44,987 nucleotides of DNA from Ichthyophonus hoferi (taxonomy: Eukaryota > Opisthokonta > Ichthyosporea > Ichthyophonida > Ichthyophonidae): contig NAOQ01000428.1 in NCBI GenBank assembly GCA_002751075.1, positions 4,949-49,935 of the forward strand. The letters run 5' to 3'. Shown here piece by piece: positions 11,933 to 21,399 of this stretch. Each line of letters opens with the position of its first letter. Within the stretch, counting starts at the first letter, position 1. The notes under the pieces were generated by a model. The model saw only the letters and a list, made by a program, of their open reading frames with translations, was not told where the DNA came from and did not search any database. A program made the translations under genes and the position numbers.

Positions 11933-12739
11933 TTTGTATAGTTAGTTAGTTGTATTTATTGTACATTCGGGGCTGACCCTAAAGATTCTTATTGGCTAAT
12001 ATAACTCACAATTAGATTACTGAAACCACCAGAATTGTCTGATCTTACATCCATACTTGAATACTCTTGTCATACGTCATTTAGATGGTAAATTAACTCA
12101 TACCATACGCATACTATGTATTGACAAATCGATTTACTCGCTCATTAGGAAGCGGTATTCAATTTAACTAATATAAGACCACTCATTACATCTCCGCTTC
12201 TTATCAGGATTTCGGTCAAATTGTGTTTATTCGCAGTTAATGATCTCGTAACAATTACAATAAGTTTTAAGGAATTGATTGTCTTTATTCTATTTAGATA
12301 TTTCTTAATGAACCATCCCCCCATCAATAAGGGTTTTCATCAGTGCTCCTCTGAATGGTTGCTAATTAATTATTAGCAGCTTATTAATGTATGTAAATGA
12401 TTTCAGTGTTAATTAATTACAAGAGTTGTCAGGTATGGAATCGACCTCCCATGATTTGAGTGATAATGGCGAGCTTGATTTATTGGTTAAGGTAATAATT
12501 GATCAAATATGATTTTGAGCGTTGATGTAATTAAATCAATGACAAATCTATGATATTTGCGTCCTTTGCTATAACTGGTTTTTCACCCATTATAGCACTA
12601 AGTTATTAACCAATAATAACAGTGATTCTTCGCAATTGTGTCTACCAAATTAGCTTAGGAAAAGATACTTCTCCGTGAATATCATAACAATAATAAGAAA
12701 ATAGAATATCGAAGGGCCGTGAAAAGGTTGGTTCTAACA
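11933..12739 (-). repeat. LTR-like repeat family C, longest copy
   Basis: On the minus strand this begins TGTTAGAACCAAC at 12739. It aligns with 28320-28625 (its left part) and with 37545-37890 (its right part). Shared blocks include CCTAAAGATTCTTATTGG, GATTTCGG.C, TTTTAAGGAATTGA, GGGTTTTCATCAG and TTGATCAAATATG. Termini of the TGTT(A/G)GAACC type also occur at 13435, 27443 and 38483, all on the minus strand. The start and the dispersed copies suggest a solo LTR of a second LTR family. It is decayed and without coding parts. Confidence 0.6.
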
Positions 12740-13435
12740 ATACGCGACAGATAATTTACTTAATTATTTGTTTTAATATGCTCCAACATATACAACAGAT
12801 TGAGCCGATGTTCAACTACTTAAGTAAATTCATACAACGCATTTATGAATAAATATGGACTACTCGATATTCTAATTATTATTTAATTAAGCAAAGATTA
12901 TTAATTAATATGGACTATTACTATTCTTTCACTTATATTGCAAATGTAACCATATTTAACCTGAACAAAATTCTAGTATTATATTAGTTTTATAATAATC
13001 TAACATAGAATACACTATAATTTCTAGTTTTAAAATAGTGCCTCGTAATCAAATATGACAACTTATAATTAAGTCGTATGTATATTAAATTTTCTGGTGA
13101 CGAGGAAAATAAGACAATACTCTTTGAGTGACTGGACAGCCGTCCTTTATTATTCTTTTCAGCCTTGTATATGTACTTTTTGATGTTTCAAGAATGTTTT
13201 TTGTAATAAATAATAAAAGGCCGTTAGCTCCTTATTTAGAAGTCTAGTTAACATTGGAATATTATTTTATACATCTGATCTATCAATTACTAACTTATTA
13301 ACCGCCAATAACGCGAGTTGGATATAATGAATACCATACCAGGATTTAGCCAAACAAATTATTTCTTTAAAAGTAATAAAGAAAATGAGTGTAAAGAACC
13401 AATAAAAAAAGTGTAGTAGAACTTTGGTTCTAACA
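12740..13435 (-). repeat. Second, partial family C copy next to the lyase gene
   Basis: The TGTTAGAACC terminus recurs at 13435, and the sequence 13255-13435 resembles 12600-12739 (blocks AACTTATTAACC..CCAATAAC and TTGGTTCTAACAAT). The rest is AT-rich DNA without recognised features. The terminus lies 27 bp beyond the stop codon of the PL14-like gene. Confidence 0.5.
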
Positions 13436-13462
13436 ATTAAACATTTCTGTTCTAAAGCTATA

Positions 13463-14305
13463 TCATGCACATACAATAATATCATCATATAATACGTTCA
13501 TATCAGAGTCGGGTGCCCATTTCCGGGTATTACCGCCAAAAAAGGTTACAAAATCAAAAGTGTCAACAGAAAATTTATCCGTTTTCCTCCACTCAATGTT
13601 ATTATCATAAAAAAATTCCTGGCCATTCACCCAGGCAGTAATCTTACCATTACTACTACCAGGTTTATTCATCTCTACCATCTGTGATACATGAATCCAT
13701 TTCTTTTGTGGTGCCTTTGTATCCCACCTCAAGTTGGTCCCCCATGGTCCCTTCATACCTACATTATACACATAGGACATTAGACTGCCCTGCTGTCTCC
13801 ACATAATCCGAACACTGAATCCATCATAGCCGCTAGGCTTATCTCCGCCAGCATTACACTGACCCCCACACAGTCCTGGGAGTTTGCCTCCCATATTCCA
13901 ATCAAATTTGCCCCGTGCTCCACCGAAATTGAGCTTCATGCTATAGTATACCTTGCGATAACTACGGCCCAATGGGGCCTTGAAGTGGAGAGTACAGCCA
14001 GGGGCATTACCAAAACACTTTGCCTTGTATGTGATCCCTAGTACCATATTACCATCATCTGAAACTATGTTAGCAGAGAGGCGCTTGTCATTACTATAGA
14101 TTTTAGTCCCTGTCCCAAAGTCCTTCTGGATCATATCGTTGGTATACTTTCCCTTAGACCACTGGCCAAAATCAGTCTTTATGATTTGTTCCATGCCATC
14201 AGGACACGATCCAGTTCCGGGCCCGCTAGAGAGGGTACGGGCAATAACATCTATAAGTGATGTACCACTTAGTAGTGCTATTATAAGAAATTGTACCCTA
14301 TTCAT
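13463..14305 (-). CDS. Secreted polysaccharide lyase, PL14-like
   Basis: Single exon, 280 residues. Residues 1-22 form a signal peptide (NRVQFLIIALLSGTSLIDVIA), so the product is secreted. The rest fits the jelly-roll fold of the PL14/PL20 lyase group: the family hallmark GGKLPGLCGG at 139-148, a YDGFSVRIMWR strand at 160-170, KKWIHVSQMVEMN at 201-213, a WVNGQEFF strand near 225-232 and the closing YDDIIVCA. Known PL14 members cut alginate or other glucuronate-containing polymers by beta-elimination; the substrate here is not predictable. Six cysteines (34, 97, 104, 146, 150, 279) could form disulfides. The length is typical of a single-domain enzyme. The ATG at 14305 directly precedes the signal peptide and follows a TATA box by about 50 bp. 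The gene has no intron, unlike the spermidine synthase. Related glucuronan lyases are the main alternative. Confidence 0.87.
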   Translation of the reverse strand: MNRVQFLIIALLSGTSLIDVIARTLSSGPGTGSCPDGMEQIIKTDFGQWSKGKYTNDMIQKDFGTGTKIYSNDKRLSANIVSDDGNMVLGITYKAKCFGNAPGCTLHFKAPLGRSYRKVYYSMKLNFGGARGKFDWNMGGKLPGLCGGQCNAGGDKPSGYDGFSVRIMWRQQGSLMSYVYNVGMKGPWGTNLRWDTKAPQKKWIHVSQMVEMNKPGSSNGKITAWVNGQEFFYDNNIEWRKTDKFSVDTFDFVTFFGGNTRKWAPDSDMNVLYDDIIVCA

Positions 14306-14356
14306 TATGGTATCTCCTGTTGGTATTGGGTTTTTGTTATTATTTACAAGAACAGG

Positions 14357-14367
14357 GGTTTATATAG
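14357..14367 (-). promoter_or_regulatory. TATA box of the PL14-like gene
   Basis: ACTATATAAACCC on the minus strand lies about 50-60 bp upstream of the lyase ATG, leaving room for a start site about 30 bp downstream and a 5' leader of roughly 25 nt. Confidence 0.6.
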
Positions 14368-15524
14368 TATGGACGCACGTGTGCCGGTAACAGCATTGCT
14401 ACACTGTATATAACAACTCTTGGTGTTTATTGGTTAACAATGATCTAGCATTCAATTGAGTAACCATCTATATGCAGGATACATTATCTGTCCAACCAAA
14501 TCAAACTTTAAATATGCCCCCTAGCATAAGGTTAATGTTTCACATTTTTACTCTTTTTTTGAGGTTAACAGTCATCTTAGTAGTTAAGATGATAGGATAT
14601 GAAAGGAGTCCCTTTACTTTATAATCCAATGAAGGATATGTCCGACATTTTCACCAGGTCATAGCGTTTACTCTATCTAACCCCTTGATATTATGGTATT
14701 ATTGGTAGGAACACCTATCTGTTCGTCTATATCAGGCAGAATATAGAATAGTTTGTTTAATGATAGTAATAATAAAGAATATGTTTTATTTGAAAACAAA
14801 TGTTCCGTAGATGTATAGTAATGATAGTTATAGAAACACCATAATTCACAAAGGCTTATTGTAAGTAATCTATTTTAAAATGTAACACAATACCACTCAC
14901 CCTAGTTGAGCTTTATTTGCGATGGGACCTAGCAGTAGATCTAGCTCCTGCAGGATTGATTAAAGTTATTGTGGTTAAAAATTGTGTGATTTAAACTTTT
15001 AAATAAGTATTTGAATAGAAAATAAATTGATTATGTAGATTTTAAACCACATGAAGGTCGAGTGTCTTAATTGAGGCCATTAATATGTTTATAAAGGGCT
15101 CTTACGTAATAAAATAAAAATAGAATGAGCACTATAGTTATTGAGCAAGTTCCACTTTTACTCTATCCCAGTACTAGCACCATCAAGAGAGATGAAAGGA
15201 ATACGTGGGAGACGGATGGTGTCATGTATTGGGTTTATCTTATGGGGAAGAGTGTTTACTATTTAAACGGCTATAACTGATAGTGGACAGATAGAAATGA
15301 CTCGGGATAAATCAACCTATTTGTAATTTCTACTTCAGAATACACTATATTAATTAATGATGACCAATTATTTTTTTCATTCCTGTAAATAGATTGGATT
15401 TTATAAAAATAACCAATCTAAATAATCGAAAAAACAATTGGAAATATATAAAGGAGTTAATCGCTCATCGAACACATCCTGGATTATTGACTCCAGGTGA
15501 GTCTAAAATTGTAAAAGTAAATAC

Positions 15525-15610
15525 TAAATAGAATTTAGTACTACAGATACCAGTTTTATTTCCAATAGTCAAATAAAATTCAGTACAACATATATTACTT
15601 TTATTCCTAG
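15525..15610 (+). repeat. Family E repeat fragment, internally duplicated
   Basis: A TTTAGTACTACAGATACCAG..TTTTATTTCC block matches 39040-39062 and 44785-44815. It is followed after about 30 bp by a diverged second copy (ATTCAGTACAACATATATTACTTTTATT). Confidence 0.55.
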
Positions 15611-16499
15611 TAATACATAAACATAGCCATTTAGTTAGTTTATATAATGGCATGCACAATAAAAGTAATAAAGGGGCATGAGACAGCGATAATAAGTACA
15701 AGTTTAATTAATTTATAACTATATTTTTATTGCAGGATATATTTATGCAATTGTGTTAGTGTCTATTATATATATATTCTATTTTAATGATTTAAAATAG
15801 TGGCTAATAATCATGTATAATTTTATTTTAGGATTAATTCCTATATGCCAATAGGATTTAATGTTAGACACAATAACTGTGCCGATTCAGTACAGGATAG
15901 GACCACATTTGACAACTAAATTCTGATTGGCAATTTTTGTAAAGATGATATTGCTCCTATGTTGTTTTTTCTTATACAAAAAAAAAAGAAGTTTAATTAA
16001 CTATAAATTAATCTATTCTTATTTTCAAAAACTAACTACAAATGGTGTAAAGATATTAAAGTTGTGAGATGTTTCAAAAACAGCAAGGTTACTTACTAAC
16101 AACCTATGTATACACTGTAAACTCAAATTCTAAACATAACTTGAAAACCAATAGAAATGAGTGAAACGAAGGTATTAGTGATAACTGCTTAAAAAAAAAT
16201 TCTAGTAATAAATAATACATTATTATTTTTATTGTTATTTACTAACTATATTTTTTTCTTCTTATAACTATATTTTTGTCTTTATTAATATTAGTAGGAG
16301 TAGTTGTAAAGATGTTTTCAATTTGACCCTGGAATCAAAACTTCCTATTTTATCTCAACGCGTTTTTTTATTGGCCACAATGAGCCAGTAGGGGAGCTAT
16401 ATTCCCGGAGTGCCAGGGCTATGGGAAAGTTGGTTCTTATTCCCGACATGCTCCTTTCCTTAAGAGTAGGGTAAGAATTTTGACAAATTACAAGCTTTA

Positions 16500-16835
16500 T
16501 TAAAATCTGATCTAATACCTGACTGGCTCTAAAACATATTTTCTATTTATGATTAGTTTGCCCGCGTAAGGAACAAGAATTAGAGAGATAATATTAATTT
16601 AGTAATAGCAGTCCGAGCATATGACAACTTTATCAATATATCATAAGTTATTATGTATTAATCTAGTCAAAATTAACTGGTGTTAAGTTGTAAAGTGGAC
16701 TATATATAGTATACCTCATTTTAAAATACTAATTAATTTTCCAGACTACATACACAATATCTATTGCTACTAATATTAAATGATTTTAACTATATATAAA
16801 ATATCCAAATTTAATTAAATATTTCTGTTTTAACA
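16500..16835 (+). repeat. Inverted, partial Copia-family LTR
   Basis: The reverse complement from 16835 reads TGTTAAAACAGAAATATTTAATTAA and continues with CATTTAATATTAGTAGCAA and GTAGTCTGGAAAA, matching the LTR at 6483. Similarity fades towards 16500. It is a solo, decayed LTR without internal coding parts. Confidence 0.6.
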
Positions 16836-17040
16836 TTTATTAATTTAAAAGTAGGTGTTGAATAGTCAATTAATTGCTATTTCACCCTCAGAAAGCCATA
16901 ATTTTAAATAAAAATAAAAATGAGAAAAACTCACGGTTAATAATAACATTAAAGCGTATGATAAACGAGAATATATATATTGTGTATAAATACACGTATA
17001 TAAGTATGTCTGTAAAAATGTATATTAACAGGCATATATA

Positions 17041-18597
17041 TTAGTATCTATCCTCACTCATTCTATCGACCCAACATTTAGCTAAACCTTTAACCCCACT
17101 CATATTTTGATAATTTGTAGATGATTTGAGCCCAATCCCGTGTGGATTTCGTGCCTTTTTAATGACCCCTACAAACTCATCATGTGATAGATGCCCATCA
17201 CCATTTTCATCAAACAAAAAAAATAAAATCTCAAGCATTTGTGGTTTCAATTCGTATCCACAAACTGCCTTAACTGCCCTTTGAAATGTTTTTCTGTTGA
17301 CACTCAAACCTGCAGATGTATACATATTTAATGCATCTTCTAACGCATTAATATCATCCTTAAAATTCATGTACGATAAGTATAGCTTCCGTGATATGTT
17401 ATTAGAGGATAAAGAATTGGCACGTTCCAATAGGCGATCTTTTAGCTTGCTACTAGGGAGATATGATAGGATAATATTGGCAAATTCCCGGTCAGTGAGT
17501 TCTTTGTCCTTTCCCCCAGTCATTTGTTCATATTTCATCATACATAACTCATCACGAATTATCCTAACCTTGGTCTTAAATGTACTAAGGTTTACTCCAG
17601 GACTTTGCGAAGTTACTCCAAAAATACTTGGTAATAAACCGACATCTCCCATATCTTTATTAAAACTATTGTTCTTTACTTCTGTTTTGATGTTTGTTCT
17701 TGACGTTGTGGAATCCAATGTTACATTTTCTTTGACAGTCTCCTGATTATGATGAGAGAGAATGTAATAGAATTCACTTAAACTGGTTAGTCCATCACCG
17801 TCAACATCAATCATTCGAAATACAACCTCTAAATTTCGTAAGGAGGTTGAAATAATTGTGTATAGAAAATTGTATTCTGGGAATGTCAAGAGAATTTCTG
17901 GATTTTCAGAGTATCTCGGTTGACACTCTAGAAATACTTCCTCTTTCCCTCTTTTCCTCCCTCTTATTTTGGCCACTTCTTCCACTGTAATCAAGATTTT
18001 TCTCTCCGGACTTTGCTGTTGCACAAATTTAGTATTGCATCCAGGAACACTAGGAAAGAGAGAAAGAACAAGGTCATTTGGTGACATATAAAGATCTCCG
18101 TCGCATTTATAAGAGGCAGAATGCATAAATCTTTTTTCAAGAGCACAAATTTTGTGAAACTTGCCATGATTCAATTTTGTTTCCGGTGTAATTTGTATTT
18201 GGCTTGGATTGATTTTAGAGTAGATTTGTAGCAGGGTATTCTTTGCTTCTAGTATTTTTTTAATATTTCTATCACTTGAATAATTTTCAGTGGTTGATGT
18301 TGTCCTTTTTTTTAGCTGCAGGATTGAGTTTTTCGGTTTGTTCTGATCATGCACTGTATTGTTTGCTATAGGTGTCCATATAATATAGATAGTTGATATC
18401 ACTACGACACCACACATCGCAAATACGATCAATTTGCCTTGTTTTAGCCTCTCTCTTAATGACAATATATGGGTCAGATGTAAGGAACAGGATGGAGTTG
18501 TGCAAGGGTCGAAAACTCTAAATCGTGCCAGTGTAAACTGTCCCAAAGCAAATAAATTCGGCATTGTTTCTTTCAATTTTAGTTTTGTCGTGTTCAT
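17041..18597 (-). CDS. MICU-family EF-hand protein (mitochondrial calcium uptake regulator)
   Basis: Single exon, 518 residues. In order: an N-terminal segment rich in basic residues; a hydrophobic stretch at 55-74 (KLIVFAMCGVVVISTIYIIW); a conserved region at about 155-185 (KRFMHSASYKCD, MSPNDLVLSLFP) that matches the MICU segment before the first EF-hand; LTFPEYNFLYTIIST then RNLEVVFRM at 237-262; EF-hand 1 with loop DVDGDGLTSLSE (264-275); a helical middle; the NDINALEDAL-type helix near 413-424; and EF-hand 2 with loop DENGDGHLSHDE (463-474). Both loops carry the usual calcium ligands. This order and spacing is that of MICU1/2/3, which gate the mitochondrial calcium uniporter in the intermembrane space. 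I cannot say which paralogue. The stretch 283-320 is Asn-, Thr- and Lys-rich and looks like a lineage-specific insert. It has no intron, unlike vertebrate MICU genes. Confidence 0.87.
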   Translation of the reverse strand: MNTTKLKLKETMPNLFALGQFTLARFRVFDPCTTPSCSLHLTHILSLRERLKQGKLIVFAMCGVVVISTIYIIWTPIANNTVHDQNKPKNSILQLKKRTTSTTENYSSDRNIKKILEAKNTLLQIYSKINPSQIQITPETKLNHGKFHKICALEKRFMHSASYKCDGDLYMSPNDLVLSLFPSVPGCNTKFVQQQSPERKILITVEEVAKIRGRKRGKEEVFLECQPRYSENPEILLTFPEYNFLYTIISTSLRNLEVVFRMIDVDGDGLTSLSEFYYILSHHNQETVKENVTLDSTTSRTNIKTEVKNNSFNKDMGDVGLLPSIFGVTSQSPGVNLSTFKTKVRIIRDELCMMKYEQMTGGKDKELTDREFANIILSYLPSSKLKDRLLERANSLSSNNISRKLYLSYMNFKDDINALEDALNMYTSAGLSVNRKTFQRAVKAVCGYELKPQMLEILFFLFDENGDGHLSHDEFVGVIKKARNPHGIGLKSSTNYQNMSGVKGLAKCWVDRMSEDRY

Positions 18598-18874
18598 AAA
18601 ATAAAATATTTTCCGTCTAATTTTTCAGTTATTGGTATAATTACAACCAATTTTTTTTGTTTTTAAAGGAAGAAATATGATAAATAAACGGTCACTATCC
18701 ATAGAAAGATTTTATATACAATGCGTATAGCACATACATGCATGTCATATAAATATGGATTTGTTGTTATATACATATACATATCTTTTGCTTATTGATC
18801 AATAAAATCATTCACTTTTAAATTGTAAATGTATATTATTTCTAATTAGTTAATAATTATAAAAAATAATAATA

Positions 18875-18931
<57 letters not shown>

Positions 18932-19479
18932 TAATAATAACAATAATAATAACAATAAAAATAATAATAACATTAATAATAATAATAACTTCGAAATGGT
19001 ATTGAAATACAAATAAAAATATAAATAGTCTTACGAATCTTTTCGGAATCACAAGTAAATCAATTGAACTCGTACTGGCCATTTATAATCATATTTCAAA
19101 TATTAAATATAATTTTCAGCCATTGCCATAGTTTCTATAAAATGAAATAAAAATAACTAATAGTTATTACTTAATTATCACGAGTAATTTGGAAGGCGTA
19201 ATTATATTTTTTAGGTTACATGGAGGAGGGTAAAAGTGATAAAATCATTTTGTAAAAATACGATTAGGTATTGAATTTTTTTAAAATAACAATAATAATC
19301 ATACGTTCAAAAATAATTGTAATAATTGTTTTACGTAATTGATGACTTTTATTGTGTTTCAAATACTTACTATTGTTGAACGCTATTGAAATAACGTAAT
19401 GGGAAATACCCACATATTTTGAATCAAACGTAGTTCGTAAGATGATTTAGAAAGATAATGTCACAAGTAATAATTTCCT
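18598..19479. other. Upstream region of MICU-like gene with (AAT)n microsatellite
   Basis: AT-rich DNA. A long ATA/AAT trinucleotide run occupies about 18865-18985 with ACA and AAA interruptions. The Ile-rich reading frame across it is a product of the repeat, not a gene. No TATA box was chosen because almost everything here is TATA-like. Confidence 0.65.
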
Positions 19480-19850
19480 AGTAGTGACGACCTTAAAAAT
19501 TAGTGACGTCACTTCTTTGACAAATGCAAACCGTCTGTATCACGTAAGGAAATGTGTTATACTTGCCATTTCTGAAAGAGGTTTTAGTTTTAGAAATTTA
19601 TATGGTTTACACGTACGTGTAGTTTAGGCACTACATAAGGGTGGAAAGCTCAGTGTAACTTGCTGGGATTTTTTCTGTAGTTGTAGTGTACATGTAAAGG
19701 AGCCTTGAAGGCTTAATTTTTTGAAAAGTATTAGGGTCTCTGTTATCTATGGTTACTGCAGTTATAAGAGACTAGATGTCTCATCTTATATGTATCTGTT
19801 CTATTTATCCAAGAAAGGGCTCTTATTATTTTAGGAAACCTAAACTGACA
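19480..19850 (+). repeat. Dispersed repeat family B, copy 2
   Basis: Same orientation as 5990-6430 and clearly homologous: TGACGTCA palindrome near 19500, ACGTAAGGAAAT, GGTTTACACGTACGTG, GGAAAGCTCAGTGTAACT, GTAGTTGTAGTGTACA, GGAGCCTTGAAGG, CTGCAGTTATAAGAG. No coding potential. Confidence 0.75.
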
Positions 19851-19959
19851 TAGATGTATCATTTATATCACATATATCGATTCAGTGATTCTTTCTGTTG
19901 TGAAATCCTTTGCCTACAATCATTTTCGTATCTATAATAAATATAATAAATAAATTCAT

Positions 19960-20409
19960 ACATTTAATACACATTTAATATTATCTTTTAATGATTAGCT
20001 TGAACTGTGTTAGAAATAATAAGTAGAGGCAAGAGCATTCTATGACCTATATTCGTTTAGAAAGAGAGGGAAAGCGGAAGTATGGGGCATTTTAACGTGC
20101 CCCTTTGCATACACGGAGTACATATATGTCAAGACATTGTTGTTATTAAGCAGAACTTGTCTTGGGTAGATTGCTTAAGCAAAATGCTATCTTATCTGGA
20201 CCCCAAAACATATGATCTGAAATGGCTTATAATATATTTGCAACCTCTGCCATTGGCTAGTTCAATTTTGATCGATCAAGTGGAATATTATTTAACACCA
20301 ATAGATTACAGTTTTTCCAGATTACATATTATAATAAACTGCTAATAATATTAAGTTGGTATAGCTATCTAAAGAAATACCAACTTAATTAAATATTCCT
20401 GTTTTAACA
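19960..20409 (+). repeat. Solo Copia-family LTR, inverted relative to the element at 6.5-11.9 kb
   Basis: Read from 20409 on the minus strand it starts TGTTAAAACAGGAATATTTA and follows the LTR copies at 6483 and 11480 for about 450 bp (for example ATTGAACTAGCCAATGGCAG, TAAGCCATTTCAGAT, ACGAATATAGGTCATAGAA). No internal Copia coding lies beside it. The 87-residue ORF at 20082-20345 falls inside the LTR and is not a gene. Confidence 0.75.
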
Positions 20410-21018
20410 CTCCACCACTAGATTATTAATATAATTATTTGTTGGCTAATCATCGTGGGCCATATTAACACTCCAGGAGGATACATTTTGCTTGTGAAAG
20501 TTATCTTCTGTATTGAAACATACACACTATAGAAATACATATACACACAATGTGATTTGAATAATTTATGTGCATTTATTTTATTAATAAGATATTTTGA
20601 TAAAAAAGACTATAATTATATAATTAGGTATAAATACAACGATGTATACCAAAGATGGCAATATAAAAATATTTAACAAAATACTATCATGTAAAACACC
20701 CCTAAAGATAAATTTGCACATTGAAATAATGAACATATTCTCCTAACTTTGAATTTGCGCATTTATATTGCCAATAATATATAAGCCAGTATTTATGTTA
20801 AAAATTAATTTAGGGAATTTTTAAAGAACCCTCACATTGACATATCTCAAATCTGTACTTTACATATTACGATTGTGTATGGCCCGTAATTTTCAGTATT
20901 CAATAAGCCCCCCTCAAGCATAACTATATTATATTATATAACGGTTGGATTATTTGATAATATTATTCTAATGTTGTTGTATTGTATTGTATTATATTAT
21001 GTTATATAATTTTTAAAT

Positions 21019-21364
21019 ATGAACGCATTCAGACAGGGATGGTTCAGTGAAGTGGGCCCAATGTGGGAGGGCCAGGCATTTAGTGTAGAGATAGAGGAGA
21101 CCTTACTAGACATGCACTCTGAGTATCAACACATACAGGTGTTTAGGTAGAGGACCCTTATGTAGTTACATTATTATCATTATTATTAGTATTTTTTTTT
21201 TTTTTTTTCGTTATTGTTATTGTTAATCCCTTGCTAGACACTCAGTACTATCTTATTTACTATTCCTCCTACCCCCCCAAATAAAAACTCATGTCCATTC
21301 ATAATTCTTCATATATATAATAGGGATATGATATGAAAATGAATAGTTTGCCTTATTTCGTTCC

Positions 21365-21399
<35 letters not shown>

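Larger units (their letters stand above)
14368..17040. other. Intergenic region between lyase and MICU-like gene
   Basis: AT-rich DNA. It holds inverted-orientation CCAAT boxes near 14425-14435, a family E repeat fragment at 15525-15610, several short A- and T-runs, and the partial inverted LTR ending at 16835. No convincing exon was found; the ORF over 15465-15701 has no coding character. Confidence 0.5.

Noticed and set aside
18846-19082. Ile/Val-rich minus-strand ORF
   Set aside because: It is the translation of an AAT/ATA microsatellite, with no other support.
20082-20345. 87-residue plus-strand ORF
   Set aside because: It lies entirely in an inverted LTR copy that aligns with LTRs at 6483 and 11480.
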